Shown one piece after another: positions 39,839-49,442 of a stretch of DNA of 64,000 nt. Source of the stretch: DYJB01 sp963777165 (lineage in GTDB: Bacteria; Chloroflexota; Anaerolineae; Anaerolineales; E44-bin32). Under the pieces are notes generated by a model. That model was given only the letters and a program-made list of their open reading frames with translations. It ran no database searches and was not told where the DNA came from. Both the position numbers and the translations under genes were made by a program. The stretch covers positions 1-64,000 of the forward strand of contig CAVZPO010000021.1 in NCBI GenBank assembly GCA_963777165.1, given 5' to 3'. Every line of letters begins with the position of its first letter. Position 1 is the first letter of the stretch.

Positions 39839-42184
39839 ATGACCGGACGCCAGGACCTGTTCGATGAATCGATGCGCCTCGGCCATTCGGCGGCCTGGGA
39901 TTTGCAGTGGACGCGGTCCATTGAGTTCTACCGCAAGGCGCTGGCCGAGTTCCCCGACCATCCCACCGCCCTCACCAGCCTGGCCCTGGCGCTGCTCGAA
40001 ACCGGCGAGCTGAAGGAATCGTTCGCCACCTACCGGCGCGCCTCTCAGGTCTCCCCCGAAGACGCCATTCCCGTCGAGAAGATGGCCGACGTGCAGGAAC
40101 GCCTCGGCCTGCTCAAAGAGGCGCTTGAACTTCGCGAGAAAGCCTCCGACCTGTACATCCGGGAACGCAACGTCGAGAAGGCCCTCGACAACTGGAACCA
40201 CATCGCCCGGCTGCAGCCGGAGAACCTCGCCACCCGCTCGCGGTTGGCGCTGACCTACGAACGGCTGGGGCGGCCCAAGGAAGCGGTGCGCGAGTATCTG
40301 GCCGTTGCCTCCGTCCTGCAGAAGCTCGGGCGGAATGAGCGCGCCATCGAATCGGCCCAGCGGGCGTTGACGCTGGTCCCCGGCGAGCCGGAGGCCACAG
40401 CGGCACTGCGCGTCCTGCGCGATGGCAAGCCGCTTCCCCCGCCCATCCAGCCGCGCGGCGCCACCGCCCCCCTGCGGATGGCACAGGTCAAAGAGTTTAT
40501 CCACGCCGAGGAACCCGCCGCGGGCGCCGGGTCGGACTTTGAAGCCGGCAACGCCGTCGACCCCGAGATCGCCGCCCAGCGCCAGGCGCTGACCATCCTG
40601 GCCGGGATGCTGTTCGACGAGCCGCAGGACGCCGTCACCGGGAAGCTGGGAACACCGGGCATGAACGCGCTGACCAAAGGCGAGAAGGGCTCGGACGACA
40701 AGGGCTCCGGCCGACCTCAGGCGTACCGCTACCTCGGCCAGGCCATCGACCTGCAGACCCACGGACACACGATGCAGGCGGCCAAGGACCTCGCCCGTGC
40801 GATCGACTCCGGCCTGGATCACCCGGCCGCCCACTACAACCTCGGGCTGCTCTACCGCGAGTTGGGCGATGAGGAGGGAGCGCGCAAGCACCTGATGGGC
40901 GCCCTGGGCCATCCCGAGCTTTCCCTGGGCGCAAACCTGGCGCTCGGACGGATGGCACGCGCCAAGGGCGACCTGCCCGAGGCATCACGCTTCCTGCTTC
41001 AGGCCTTGCGCAAAGCGGACAGTCTCTCGGTCGAGGAGAGCCAGTCCTCCCAGCTCAGCCAGCTCTACGACACGATCCAGGCATCGCAGAATGTCGGCGA
41101 CACGCAGGCGCTGTCGCAGATTGTCGAGAATACGTTAAGTTTCCTCAGTGGCCCGGAGTGGCTCAAGCGGCTGCGCCAGGCGCGTCAGCAGCTGACCGGA
41201 CAGCGCCACGGCAGCGGGGTGGTCCCGATCGCCGAGATGCTGGCCGTAGGTGGGACGGATCGCGTCATCCAGTCCATGGCCCGCATCGACGAGCTGACCG
41301 ACCGTGGCTTCCTGGCCTCCGCGGCAGAGGAGGCGATGCTCGCCCTGCAATCGGCGCCCACGTACCTGGCGCTGCATCAGCGCCTGGCCGACATCATGCT
41401 CAAGGCCGGCCGCACGGAGCAGGCGATCGAGAAGCTGCGCGTGATCGCCGAAACCTATATCATCCGCGGCGACGGCGCTCAGTCGATCGAGATCTTCACC
41501 ACCATCCTGGCCCACTCGCCGGTCGATATCCCCATCCGCCTGCGGCTGATCGATCTGCTCAGCCAGCAGGACCGGCTCGACGAGGCGCTGCACGAGTACC
41601 TTGAGCTGTCGGAACTGTATAAGCAGATGGCCGAGATCGACGAGGCGCGAAAGACGCTGGCCGAAGCCCTGCGCCTCGCTCAGCGCTCGACCGTCGACCG
41701 CCAGCGCTCGGTGGAGATCCTGCACCAGATGGGCGACATCGACCTGTCGCGCCTCGATTGGCGCCGCGCGCTGCGCGTCTACGAGCAGGTGCGGACGATC
41801 GACCCGGCCGACGACAAGGCGCGCCACAACGTCATCGACCTGAACCTGCGCCTCGGCCAGGAAGACCAGGCAGCCAAGGAGCTCGACAGCTACTTGCAGC
41901 TTCTGGTGGAGTCGGGCCGCAACCAGCAGGCGCTTGATCTGCTGGAGGAAATGGCCCGCGAGCATCCCGGCAAGCAGACGCTGCACACTCGGTTGGCCGA
42001 GGCGTACCGAGCTGCCGGCCGCAAGGCCGACGCCATCGCCCAGTACGACGCCCTGGGAGAGATCCAGCTCGACGCCGGCCAGGCCGAAGCCGCCGCCCGC
42101 ACGATCCAGACCATCCTTTCGCTGGACCCTCCGGACTCCGAGGGCTACCGCGAGCTACTGCGCAACCTGGAAGCCGGTCAATGA
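39839..42184 (+). CDS. Large tetratricopeptide-repeat protein
   Basis: 781 residues, no signal peptide. About a dozen TPR-like helix pairs: FYRKALAEFPDHPTALTSLA, DNWNHIARLQPENLATRSRL, AIESAQRALTLVPGEPEATA, AKDLARAIDSGLDHPAAHYN, IFTTILAHSPVDIPIRLRLI, YEQVRTIDPADDKARHNVID. An Ala/Pro-rich break with PIQPRGATAPLR divides an N- from a C-terminal array. It is a cytoplasmic scaffold; its end is 26 bases before cdaA, so a role with cyclic-di-AMP or envelope functions is possible by position only. Confidence 0.88.
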   Translation: MTGRQDLFDESMRLGHSAAWDLQWTRSIEFYRKALAEFPDHPTALTSLALALLETGELKESFATYRRASQVSPEDAIPVEKMADVQERLGLLKEALELREKASDLYIRERNVEKALDNWNHIARLQPENLATRSRLALTYERLGRPKEAVREYLAVASVLQKLGRNERAIESAQRALTLVPGEPEATAALRVLRDGKPLPPPIQPRGATAPLRMAQVKEFIHAEEPAAGAGSDFEAGNAVDPEIAAQRQALTILAGMLFDEPQDAVTGKLGTPGMNALTKGEKGSDDKGSGRPQAYRYLGQAIDLQTHGHTMQAAKDLARAIDSGLDHPAAHYNLGLLYRELGDEEGARKHLMGALGHPELSLGANLALGRMARAKGDLPEASRFLLQALRKADSLSVEESQSSQLSQLYDTIQASQNVGDTQALSQIVENTLSFLSGPEWLKRLRQARQQLTGQRHGSGVVPIAEMLAVGGTDRVIQSMARIDELTDRGFLASAAEEAMLALQSAPTYLALHQRLADIMLKAGRTEQAIEKLRVIAETYIIRGDGAQSIEIFTTILAHSPVDIPIRLRLIDLLSQQDRLDEALHEYLELSELYKQMAEIDEARKTLAEALRLAQRSTVDRQRSVEILHQMGDIDLSRLDWRRALRVYEQVRTIDPADDKARHNVIDLNLRLGQEDQAAKELDSYLQLLVESGRNQQALDLLEEMAREHPGKQTLHTRLAEAYRAAGRKADAIAQYDALGEIQLDAGQAEAAARTIQTILSLDPPDSEGYRELLRNLEAGQ

Positions 42185-42209
42185 CGGCCGGGGCGCGCCA
42201 GGCCATGCC

Positions 42210-43076
42210 GTGTCCGACCTGCTTCAGGAGCTGATCTTCTCGTTCCAGCGCCTCGACTGGCTCAGCCTGGTCGATCTGCTGCTGGTGACGGCGATCTTCT
42301 TCCTGCTGCTGCGCTGGCTGCGCGGCACGCAGGCCGTCGTCCTACTGCGCGGCATGGTCGTGCTGGTGTTGGCCATCGCCCTGCTCACCAGCCTGCTGCC
42401 GCTGCCGGCCTTCTCCTACCTGTTTCGCACCGCACTCCCCGCCCTGCTAATCGCCGTGCCGGTCATCTTCGCCCCGGAGATCCGCCGCGCCCTCGAACGT
42501 CTGGGCCGCGCCGGCGACGTCTTCATCTCCGCCTCCGAGCCGGCCCAGGTCGAACGCATGGTCGGGGCCTTGTGCACGGCCAGCCAGCGGCTGGCAGACG
42601 CCCGGCGCGGCGCGCTGATCGTCATCGAGCGCGACGTCAAGCTCGACGAGTATCTCGAGACCGGCGTGCCCCTGGACGCCCGCCTCTCGGCCGAGCTGCT
42701 GCTGCAGATCTTCTACATCAACACCCCGCTGCATGACGGTGCCGCGATGCTGCGCGGCGATCGCGTCGCCGCCGCTGCCTGCGTCATGCCGCTCTCAGCC
42801 AGCGGCACGCTGTCGCGTTCGCCCGAACGCCAGATGGGCCTGCGTCATCGCGCCGCCCTGGGCATCAGCGAGGTCAGCGACGCTGTCGTCATCGTCGTCT
42901 CCGAAGAGACGGGCAGCATCTCCGTCGCCCACAACGGCCGGATGATTCGCCGCCTCGACCAGAGCCGTCTGCGCAATATCCTGATGGCTTTCTACCGGCC
43001 GCGCGCCCCACACTGGATCCCGGTGTGGTTCGAGCGTCTGAGCGCCCGGGCGCGTCCGCCCCGGCGCCCGCGCTGA
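42210..43076 (+). CDS. cdaA: Diadenylate cyclase (CdaA family)
   Basis: Three N-terminal helices (LVDLLLVTAIFFLLLRW, VVLLRGMVVLVLAIALL, LPALLIAVPVIFAPEIRRAL), then the DAC domain with DGA (176-178, NTPLHDGAAMLRGDRVAAAA) and RHR (212-214, MGLRHRAALGISE), the nucleotide-binding and catalytic motifs. Makes cyclic-di-AMP, which controls potassium and osmolyte balance. GTG at 42210 is the first usable start after the TPR stop. Directly followed by its usual partner, a YbbR protein. Some of the helices are tighter than in Bacillus CdaA but order is the same. Confidence 0.94.
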   Translation: MSDLLQELIFSFQRLDWLSLVDLLLVTAIFFLLLRWLRGTQAVVLLRGMVVLVLAIALLTSLLPLPAFSYLFRTALPALLIAVPVIFAPEIRRALERLGRAGDVFISASEPAQVERMVGALCTASQRLADARRGALIVIERDVKLDEYLETGVPLDARLSAELLLQIFYINTPLHDGAAMLRGDRVAAAACVMPLSASGTLSRSPERQMGLRHRAALGISEVSDAVVIVVSEETGSISVAHNGRMIRRLDQSRLRNILMAFYRPRAPHWIPVWFERLSARARPPRRPR

Positions 43077-43085
43077 GAGGCACCC

Positions 43086-44327
43086 ATGCTGCGCTGGTTG
43101 TGGGATCATCTGAGCACGCTCGCCCTGGCCTTCGTCCTGGCCTTCGTCGTCTGGGTGGCGGCGGTCAATGCCGCCGACCCGGCTGCCGTTCGCTCCTTCC
43201 CCACCAGCCTGCCGATCGACTACGTCGGCCTGCAGGACGGGTTGGTCATCGTCAACGGCGCCCCGGACTCGACCCGCGTGACGATCCGTGCCCCGGGTTC
43301 GGTGTGGGACCTGCTGACGGCGCGCGATCTGCACGTCGAGGCCAGGCTGCAGGGGCTGGGCATCGGGACGCACGCGGTGACGCTGGTCGGAATCGTCGAT
43401 CGACAGCCGGCGCGCATCACTCAGATCGAGCCGGCGCGCCTCGAGCTGACGCTCGAGCAGGCCTCCAGCCGGAACCTGCCGATCCGGGCCATGATCAGCG
43501 GCGAACCCGCGCTCGGCTACCGTATGGACGATCCGGTCGCCATCCCCGAGTCGGTCCGCGTCTCCGGCCCGGCATCGCTCGTCGAGCAGGTGGCGACGGT
43601 CGTGGCGCAGGCGGATGTAACCGGCCGCCGCGAGGATATCGACACCACGGTCAGCCTGGCGGCCCAGGATTCCGATGGACGCGCCGTGCGGGGCGTGAGC
43701 CTCGACCCTGCCTCCGCCCGCGTGGTGACCACCGTGCATCAACTCGTCGGCTACCGGCTCGTCGCCGTCATCCCGATCATCCAGGGCCAGGTGGAACCCG
43801 GCTACCAGGTCTCGAGCATCGTCGTCTCGCCGACGCTGGTGACCGTCTTCTCGCCTGATCCGCAGGCGGTGGATGCGCTGCCCGGGTTCGTCGAGACCGA
43901 ATCGGTCAATCTGACCGGCGCCCGCGATGACATCGAGCAGACGGTCGGCGTGCTGCTGCCCGATGGCATCTTCCTGGCCGGCAACCAGTCGGTTGTTGTT
44001 CAGATCCAGGTGGCGGCGATCGAGACGACGATCAACGTCCGCCGGCCGATTGAGATCGAGGGCCTGGCGCCGGGGCTGTTCGCCCAGTCGTCGCCGGTGA
44101 CCGCCTCGGTCATCCTCAAGGGGCCGCTGCCGGTGCTCGACAAGCTGTTGTACGAGGACGTGCGCGTCGTCGTCATCGTCGAAGGCATGGGGGCCGGAGC
44201 CTATCAACTCGCCCCGCAGGTCCTCATCCTGCCGGAGGGCGTCGTGCTGCAGACGCTGCTGCCCGAGACGTACGAGATCGTGCTCTCGCGCACGCCTCCC
44301 CCCACGCCCGTCACGCCCGCGCCCTGA
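43086..44327 (+). CDS. cdaR: YbbR-domain protein, CdaA regulator
   Basis: N-terminal helix (LALAFVLAFVVWVAAVN) followed by about four YbbR repeats (PTSLPIDYVGLQDGLVIVNG; PIRAMISGEPALGYRMDDPV; VAVIPIIQGQVEPGYQVSSI; INVRRPIEIEGLAPGLFAQS). Repeats face outside. Known CdaR proteins bind CdaA and tune its output. Nine bases after cdaA and five bases before der, so translated as one unit. The C-terminus is a Pro/Thr tail (TPPPTPVTPAP). Confidence 0.92.
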   Translation: MLRWLWDHLSTLALAFVLAFVVWVAAVNAADPAAVRSFPTSLPIDYVGLQDGLVIVNGAPDSTRVTIRAPGSVWDLLTARDLHVEARLQGLGIGTHAVTLVGIVDRQPARITQIEPARLELTLEQASSRNLPIRAMISGEPALGYRMDDPVAIPESVRVSGPASLVEQVATVVAQADVTGRREDIDTTVSLAAQDSDGRAVRGVSLDPASARVVTTVHQLVGYRLVAVIPIIQGQVEPGYQVSSIVVSPTLVTVFSPDPQAVDALPGFVETESVNLTGARDDIEQTVGVLLPDGIFLAGNQSVVVQIQVAAIETTINVRRPIEIEGLAPGLFAQSSPVTASVILKGPLPVLDKLLYEDVRVVVIVEGMGAGAYQLAPQVLILPEGVVLQTLLPETYEIVLSRTPPPTPVTPAP

Positions 44328-44331
44328 TCCC

Positions 44332-45717
44332 ATGGCCCGCCCCGTCGTCGCTCTCGTCGGCCGGCCGAATGTGGGCAAGTCGACTCTGTTCAACCGGCTG
44401 GCCGGTCAGCGCCTGGCCGTCGTCGACGATCGCCCCGGCACGACGCGCGACCGGCTGGTCGCAGGCGCGGAGTGGCGCGGGGTTACCTTCAATCTGGTAG
44501 ACACCGGCGGCATCGACCCCACCGGCGGGTTGCGCGGCGAGCCGCTCAGCCTGGACTCGGCCGATTACATTCAGCAGATCCGATCCCAGGCCGAGCAAGC
44601 CGTCGGCGCTGCCGACGCCATCCTCTTTCTGGTCGACGCCGCCAGCGGCGTCACGCCGGCCGATCATGAAGTCGCCGCCATCCTGCGCCGCGCACAGGGC
44701 GCGCTGCGCGGCCGGCAGCCGCCCCCCGTCCTGCTGGTCGTCAATCGCTGCGACAACCAGGCGCTGCGCGCTCAGGCGCTCGAGTTCTACGAGCTCGGCA
44801 TGGGCGACCCGCTGGCGGTCTCCGCTCTGCACGGCACCGGCATCGGCGACCTGCTGGACCGCCTCTTCGATGCCCTGGGGCCGATGGCCCAGCCGCCCGA
44901 CGAACCCGAGACGTCGGTGCGCATCGCCATCGTCGGTCGTCCCAACGTCGGCAAGTCGAGCCTGCTCAATCGCATTCTGGGCGAGGAGCGCGTCATCGTC
45001 TCGCCGATCCCGGGCACAACCCGTGACGCCATCGACACGGAGCTCAACGCTTTCGGGACGCAGATCACCCTGATCGACACTGCCGGCATCCGCCGTCGCG
45101 GCCACATCGACCCAGGCGTCGAGAAGTACTCGGTGCTGCGCGCCCTGCGAGCGCTCGAGCGCGCCGATGTGGCGCTGCTTCTGATCGACGCCACCACCGG
45201 CGTGACGGCCCAGGATGCGCACATCGCCGGCATGGTCATCGAATTGTCCAAGAGCGTGGTGGTGATCGTCAACAAGTGGGACGCGGTCGAGAAGGACAGC
45301 AACACGCTGCACGAGTACACCGATCACGTCCGGCAGGAGTTGAGTTTCCTCGATTACGTGCCGGTGCTGTTCGTCTCGGCGCTCACCGGACAGCGCGTGC
45401 AGCAGGTTCTCCCGATGGCGCTGCAGGTGCAGGAGGAGCGTTTGCGACGCATCGCCACCTCCGATCTCAACCGCATGATGCAGGCCGCGCTCGAACAGCA
45501 CCCGCCGCCGGCCAAGTCCGGCACCGAAGTCAAGCTGTACTTCATGGCACAGGTGCGCACCGATCCGCCCACGTTCGCCATCCAGGTCAACGACCCGAAG
45601 CTGGTGCATTTCACCTATCTGCGCTTCCTCGAGAACCGGATGCGCGAGCGCTACGGGTTCCTGGGCACGCCGATTCGCATCGTCCTGCGCAAGCACGAAC
45701 GCAAGTCGCGCCGCTGA
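44332..45717 (+). CDS. der: Ribosome-associated GTPase Der (EngA)
   Basis: Two GTPase domains, each with VGRPNVGKS (about 8 and 204), G3 DTGG / DTAG, G4 NRCD / NKWD, and a C-terminal KH-like domain (TEVKLYFMAQVRTDPPTFAI, RFLENRMRERYGFLGTPIRI). 461 residues, standard. It acts in 50S subunit maturation. The first domain's G4 has NRCD in place of the usual NKxD. That may weaken guanine recognition, but similar variants occur in the family. Confidence 0.96.
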   Translation: MARPVVALVGRPNVGKSTLFNRLAGQRLAVVDDRPGTTRDRLVAGAEWRGVTFNLVDTGGIDPTGGLRGEPLSLDSADYIQQIRSQAEQAVGAADAILFLVDAASGVTPADHEVAAILRRAQGALRGRQPPPVLLVVNRCDNQALRAQALEFYELGMGDPLAVSALHGTGIGDLLDRLFDALGPMAQPPDEPETSVRIAIVGRPNVGKSSLLNRILGEERVIVSPIPGTTRDAIDTELNAFGTQITLIDTAGIRRRGHIDPGVEKYSVLRALRALERADVALLLIDATTGVTAQDAHIAGMVIELSKSVVVIVNKWDAVEKDSNTLHEYTDHVRQELSFLDYVPVLFVSALTGQRVQQVLPMALQVQEERLRRIATSDLNRMMQAALEQHPPPAKSGTEVKLYFMAQVRTDPPTFAIQVNDPKLVHFTYLRFLENRMRERYGFLGTPIRIVLRKHERKSRR

Positions 45718-45798
45718 GGCCCCTTCGCCTGACCGTTCGGACTCATGCCTTGGCCGCCCTCCAGGCAACGGCGCGGCTCCCAGCCCGGCACGCAGCTC

Positions 45799-45890
45799 TT
45801 CCCCCCTCACCCCAACCCTCTCCCTACAGGAGAGCGAGCCACAACCCCCTCCCCCGTAGGCGGTTGTGGGGTTGAGGGGGCGGAAGACCC
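45799..45890. repeat. C-rich repeat with internal inverted arms
   Basis: CCCTCACCCCAACCCTCTCCC then AGGAGAG, followed by CAACCCCCTCCCCC and GGGGTTGAGGGGGCGG. The 'CCCTCACCCC...CTCTCCC' phrase is a common repeat type in bacterial genomes. The arms CAACCCC/GGGGTTG could terminate der transcription. Confidence 0.5.
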
Positions 45891-45938
45891 GCCCTGCATT
45901 TCACCTCCCCCGGCACGCCGCCGTACACAAGGCCTACC

Positions 45939-45967
45939 TTGTCACCCCTCGCGCCGGGTCTTATAAT
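45939..45967 (+). promoter_or_regulatory. Consensus promoter of lepB
   Basis: TTGTCA, 17 bases, TATAAT. Predicted start at about 45974, one base before the GTG at 45975, so the lepB mRNA should be leaderless. A gene model starting at the TTG (45939) would place its start codon on the -35 box. Confidence 0.75.
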
Positions 45968-45974
45968 CTCCAGC

Positions 45975-46556
45975 GTGACCGAACCGACGCTTGAACTCCC
46001 CTCCGCCGAGCCGCGCCGCTCGGCGGTTTGGGCCGTCGTGGTGGAAATCCTGCAGACGGTCCTGATCGCCGCCTTGCTGTTCCTGGTCGTCAATCTGGTA
46101 ACGGCCCGCATCCGCGTCGAGGGCAGCAGCATGGAGCCCAGCCTGCATGACGGCGAGATGGTCGTCGTCAACCGGCTGGCCTACCGCTGGTCCATGCCCA
46201 GCCGGGGGGATATCGTCGTCTTCCGCTTCCCGCTCGACCCGTCACGTCGCTTCATCAAGCGGGTGATCGGGCTGCCGGGCGATAGCCTCGAGGCGCGTGA
46301 CGGGCTGGTGTACGTCAACGGCACGCCGCTCGACGAGCCATACATCGCCGCCGCGCCGCGCTACGCCGGCGCCTGGCTGGTCCAGGCCGACGAACTGTTC
46401 GTCCTGGGGGACAACCGCAACAACTCCTCCAATTCGCAGAATTGGGGTCCCCTGCCCATCGCCGAGGTCATCGGCAAGGCCGTCCTGGTCTACTGGCCCC
46501 TGCCCGACGTGGGCGTGATTCCGCACTACACGCTGGTGGCGGCGGCCGAGGAGTAG
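45975..46556 (+). CDS. lepB: Signal peptidase I
   Basis: 193 residues. Membrane anchor at 17-42; catalytic Ser52 in GSSMEPSLHDG, Lys95 in RRFIKRVIGLPGD, GDNRNNSSNSQNWGP box. Cleaves Sec/Tat signal peptides outside the membrane; the window encodes many such substrates. The last motif is usually GDNR--S-DSR-WG, here NSQNWG, a mild variant. The GTG start is chosen from the promoter. Confidence 0.93.
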   Translation: MTEPTLELPSAEPRRSAVWAVVVEILQTVLIAALLFLVVNLVTARIRVEGSSMEPSLHDGEMVVVNRLAYRWSMPSRGDIVVFRFPLDPSRRFIKRVIGLPGDSLEARDGLVYVNGTPLDEPYIAAAPRYAGAWLVQADELFVLGDNRNNSSNSQNWGPLPIAEVIGKAVLVYWPLPDVGVIPHYTLVAAAEE

Positions 46557-46574
46557 GGCCCGCGGGGGGTGTGC

Positions 46575-46580
46575 TACAAT
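46575..46580 (+). promoter_or_regulatory. Extended -10 before the zinc-finger gene
   Basis: TGCTACAAT (TG at 46572). It could serve the small open frame at 46603 and the zinc-finger gene at 46783. Confidence 0.4.
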
Positions 46581-46602
46581 CCCTCCGACCCGAGGCTCAT
46601 CG

Positions 46603-46776
46603 ATGAACCCCGCATCGCCGCACCCTCCCTTCTCCTTGTGGATGGAAACGGTCCAGCCCCGCGTGCTGTCGGCGGCAGGGGCCGCCAACGCCGCTCGGCG
46701 GAACACCAGCGCTGGCGTGAACATTGCACGGCAGGTTCAGGGGGAGATGGCGGCTGTGTCTCCGCCGCCAGGGTAG
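46603..46776 (+). CDS. Possible 57-residue small protein
   Basis: Open frame beginning MNPASPHPPFSLWMETVQPR, Ala/Arg-rich, ending at 46776, six bases before the zinc-finger gene. It has a promoter 23 bases upstream but no ribosome site and no recognised family. It could be a leader region instead. Listed because its place would suit a toxin-antitoxin partner, but the sequence does not resemble a known toxin. Confidence 0.2.
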   Translation: MNPASPHPPFSLWMETVQPRVLSAAGAANAARRNTSAGVNIARQVQGEMAAVSPPPG

Positions 46777-46782
46777 AGATGC

Positions 46783-47076
46783 ATGCAGGATGAGAAGAAA
46801 CGCCCCTATCCGTGCCGCGAGTGCCAGGTCGGCGCTCTGCAGCCGCGACCGGTGTCGTATTTCACCGTCCAGGACGGCCAGCTGATCTCCGTCCCGGATT
46901 TCCCGGCCTGGGTGTGCGACGTGTGCGGGTCGACCGAATACGACTCGAGCGCCCTGGCCGAGCTCCACGCCATGCTGGAGGCGAACCGGCAGTCGCTGCG
47001 ACCACGCCGCAGGCTCCGCCCCAAGGGCGACGCCGAGCCGCCGCGCCCAACCGCCGACCCGCGGCGCCGACCCTGA
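46783..47076 (+). CDS. YgiT-type zinc-finger protein
   Basis: 97 residues. CRECQVGALQPRPVSYF and WVCDVCGSTEYDSSAL form the two CxxC halves of a YgiT/MqsA-type zinc finger. The basic tail (RQSLRPRRRLRPKG) lacks the helix-turn-helix of full MqsA, and no MqsR/DUF4258 toxin is adjacent. So either a stand-alone finger or an orphan antitoxin. Ribosome site weak. Confidence 0.75.
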   Translation: MQDEKKRPYPCRECQVGALQPRPVSYFTVQDGQLISVPDFPAWVCDVCGSTEYDSSALAELHAMLEANRQSLRPRRRLRPKGDAEPPRPTADPRRRP

Positions 47077-47111
47077 TCGGCGCACCGGTAACCGTCCGTC
47101 CCGGAGGCGCG

Positions 47112-48754
47112 ATGACCGACGAGAGCGGGAAACGCCCTTCCCCCGCGTGATCGTCATCGCCGACGTCGAAGCCAACGCCCAGGCGCTGGTCAAACGCGTC
47201 CTCACTCCAGCCGGGATGCAGTCCTGGATCGAGACCGCCAAGGCCCCGCCCTGCGATGTGCTCGTCGTCGACGTCACCCAGCTGCGCGGCGACCCGCTGG
47301 CCGGGCTACGCGCCCGCCGTGACGCCGGCGACATGACCCCGGCGATCGTCCTGGCTGCCCATTTCTCCCCGGCCCGCATCCGCGACCTTTTCCGCCTGAA
47401 CGTCGGCGACGTGCTCCTCAAGCCCTACCGGCCCGATGACCTGATCCAGGCCGTCCTCGACCTGGCCGAGTTGCGGTCGGCCGAGGCGAATACCCAGATT
47501 CTGTCCCGCAAGCTCGACACGCTGCGCGAGCAGTTCAAGCGCCGTTCGGAGGAGGTCCGTACGCTGTCCGAGATTGGCCGGGCGGTGGTCAGCCTGGGAG
47601 ACCTGGACGCGATCCTGGCACGTGTCGTCGAGGCGGCGGCCTTCCTGTCCGACGGCGAAGAGGCCAACATCTACCTGGCCGAACCGGGGACCACCGACCT
47701 GGTCCTGCGCGCCAGCAAGCAGGCCGGCGAGAAGCACGCCTCGCTGCAGCGCCTGCGCGTCTACGACACGCTGGTCGGCCAGGTATTCCAAACCGGGCAG
47801 CCGCTTCTGCACCAACCGTCGCTCGAGGGCAGCGCGGTCAAAGTGCAGACGGGGTTCCTGGTGCAGTCGTTGATCGAGGTTCCCCTGCGCGTCGGCAACC
47901 GCGTCGTCGGCGTCCTGGGTGTGTACAACCGCCTGGCGCCGCGCGCATTCACCCAGCACCAACTGACGTTGATGCAGGCGCTGACCGATTGGGCCGGTGT
48001 GGCTCTGGAGCACGCCTCGCTACTCACCAAGGCCCGGAGTGCCGCACCCGAGAAGGTGGAGGCCGGCCCAATCGCCCTGGCACCGCAGTCACTCGTCGAC
48101 GGCTTACGCCGTGCGACGGAAGGATTGGGCATGGTGATCGAGGAAGGTGCCGGCGCCATTGCTGAGGTCCAGCGTCGCCAGCTGCAGAGGCTGCTGGCGC
48201 TCCTGCGGCAGCTCGGCACCCTGCCCGTGGCGCTGATCGACGATCAGGGGGCTGAGGGCCTGGTGGACATGACGGAGGTGATCGGCTCCGTCGTCGACGA
48301 ACTGAAGGATGAGGCGGCCCGCAGCGAGATCGAGCTGGTCATCCAGCCTGGGACGCAGCTTCCGCACCTGCACATCGACCGGCCGCAGGTGCGCCAGATC
48401 CTGATCTCCCTGATCAGCGCTTCGATGCGCCGTGTCGGCCGCGGCCGGGTCGAGATCGCTACTCATCGCTTCAACGTCGCCCAGGGTCGGTCGACCGGCC
48501 ATTCGGTCCCCGCAGGGCTCACCTTGCGGGATGGGATGTGGGCGGCCGTGGACGTGGCCGACAACAGCCAGGGCTACTCGCCCGACACGCTCTACGCTCT
48601 CACGGCTCGCACCGCCGACCCGAACGCCGGGCGCAGCGGGCCCGGGCTCAGCATGGGGGAGACTCGTATGGTGGCCGAGGCCCTGGGGGGAGAGCTGTGG
48701 CACTCGAAGCCGCCTTCGGGGACGTGCATCACCTTCGCACTGCCGGCAGCCTGA
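47112..48754 (+). CDS. Receiver-like, GAF and degenerate histidine-kinase protein (frameshifted at start)
   Basis: ATG 47112 follows GGAGGCG and gives MTDESGKRPSP; one missing C in the CCCCC run at 47139-47145 would join it to RVIVIADVEANAQALVKR. Without that, translation starts at GTG 47147. Domains: receiver-like (VLVVDVTQ, LLKPYRPDDL), coiled coil (RKLDTLREQFKRRSEEVRTL), GAF (SEIGRAVVSLGDLDAILARV to GVALEHASLL), and HATPase-like end. The H-box His is not found, N-box Asn is replaced (LISLISASMRR) and G1 is DNSQGYS, so kinase activity is doubtful. It probably senses a ligand or redox state and signals by contact. Confidence 0.75.
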
Positions 48755-48766
48755 GCGGAGGGTCCC

Positions 48767-49372
48767 ATGGCCTACAAGCCCGTATCGGTCGAGCTCTACA
48801 CCACCAGCCACCGGATCCTGGGCAAGATCACACCCGGGGCGGCAGGCCTGTTCTCCTTTCTCAACATCCCAACCACCTCCTACATCGAGGTCGAGGGCGC
48901 ACATCTCAATCGCCTTCATCAACCCGGCCGTCTGGTCGCCCGCTACCCGTCGGTGTGGATCGCCAAGCACAAGGTGGTCGCCATCCTGCTGAGCAATCGG
49001 GCCGAGATGGGGCCCACGGGCATGGCGCGCGGCGGGTACTCGACCTCGGCGCCGCACTGGATGCACATCATGCTCGGGGGCTATGAACTGCGGGGCATGA
49101 TCGAGTCGCCGGGCAAGTTCGATTTCGGCGCGTTGATGTTCCAGAGCGAGCGCCTGTTCGTTCCGATCTACATCGCCAAGCTTTTCGCCATCCTGTTCCC
49201 GAGCGTCGAGGCCGAATCACAGGCAATGCTCTTCAATCGCTCGATGGTCGATGGCATGGCGCTGCTGCCCAAGGATGAGATCCCCGAGCAGTACCGGTCC
49301 GCGGCAGTGCCCGGTACGAGCCCGCTCGTACCCAACCTGCCGAGCAGGGGCGGCACCGGCCCGCTACCGTAG
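48767..49372 (+). CDS. Conserved-looking protein of unknown function after the GAF gene
   Basis: 201 residues, no membrane helix. Basic start YKPVSVELYTTSHRILGKI and FSFLNIPTTSYIEVEGAHLN suggest a small beta barrel, followed by VWIAKHKVVAILLSNRAEMG, a helical segment with YIAKLFAILFPSVEAESQA and a Pro/Gly tail. The same two-gene arrangement (kinase-like protein, then this) suggests an output partner. No family recognised. Starts 12 bases after the previous gene behind GGAGGG. Confidence 0.7.
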   Translation: MAYKPVSVELYTTSHRILGKITPGAAGLFSFLNIPTTSYIEVEGAHLNRLHQPGRLVARYPSVWIAKHKVVAILLSNRAEMGPTGMARGGYSTSAPHWMHIMLGGYELRGMIESPGKFDFGALMFQSERLFVPIYIAKLFAILFPSVEAESQAMLFNRSMVDGMALLPKDEIPEQYRSAAVPGTSPLVPNLPSRGGTGPLP

Positions 49373-49442
49373 TCCTGTGACCTAAACCGCGGCGCGGACG
49401 GTACGCTGGCGCCCGCGCCTCGTCATCCACCGGGGGGCAAGG

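Noticed and set aside
45939..45975. TTG at 45939 as lepB start
   Set aside because: It coincides with the -35 box TTGTCA, 17 bases from TATAAT; GTG at 45975 fits.
46603..47076. Toxin-antitoxin pair
   Set aside because: The second protein has a YgiT-type finger but the first is Ala/Arg-rich and unlike known partner toxins; no evidence beyond adjacency.
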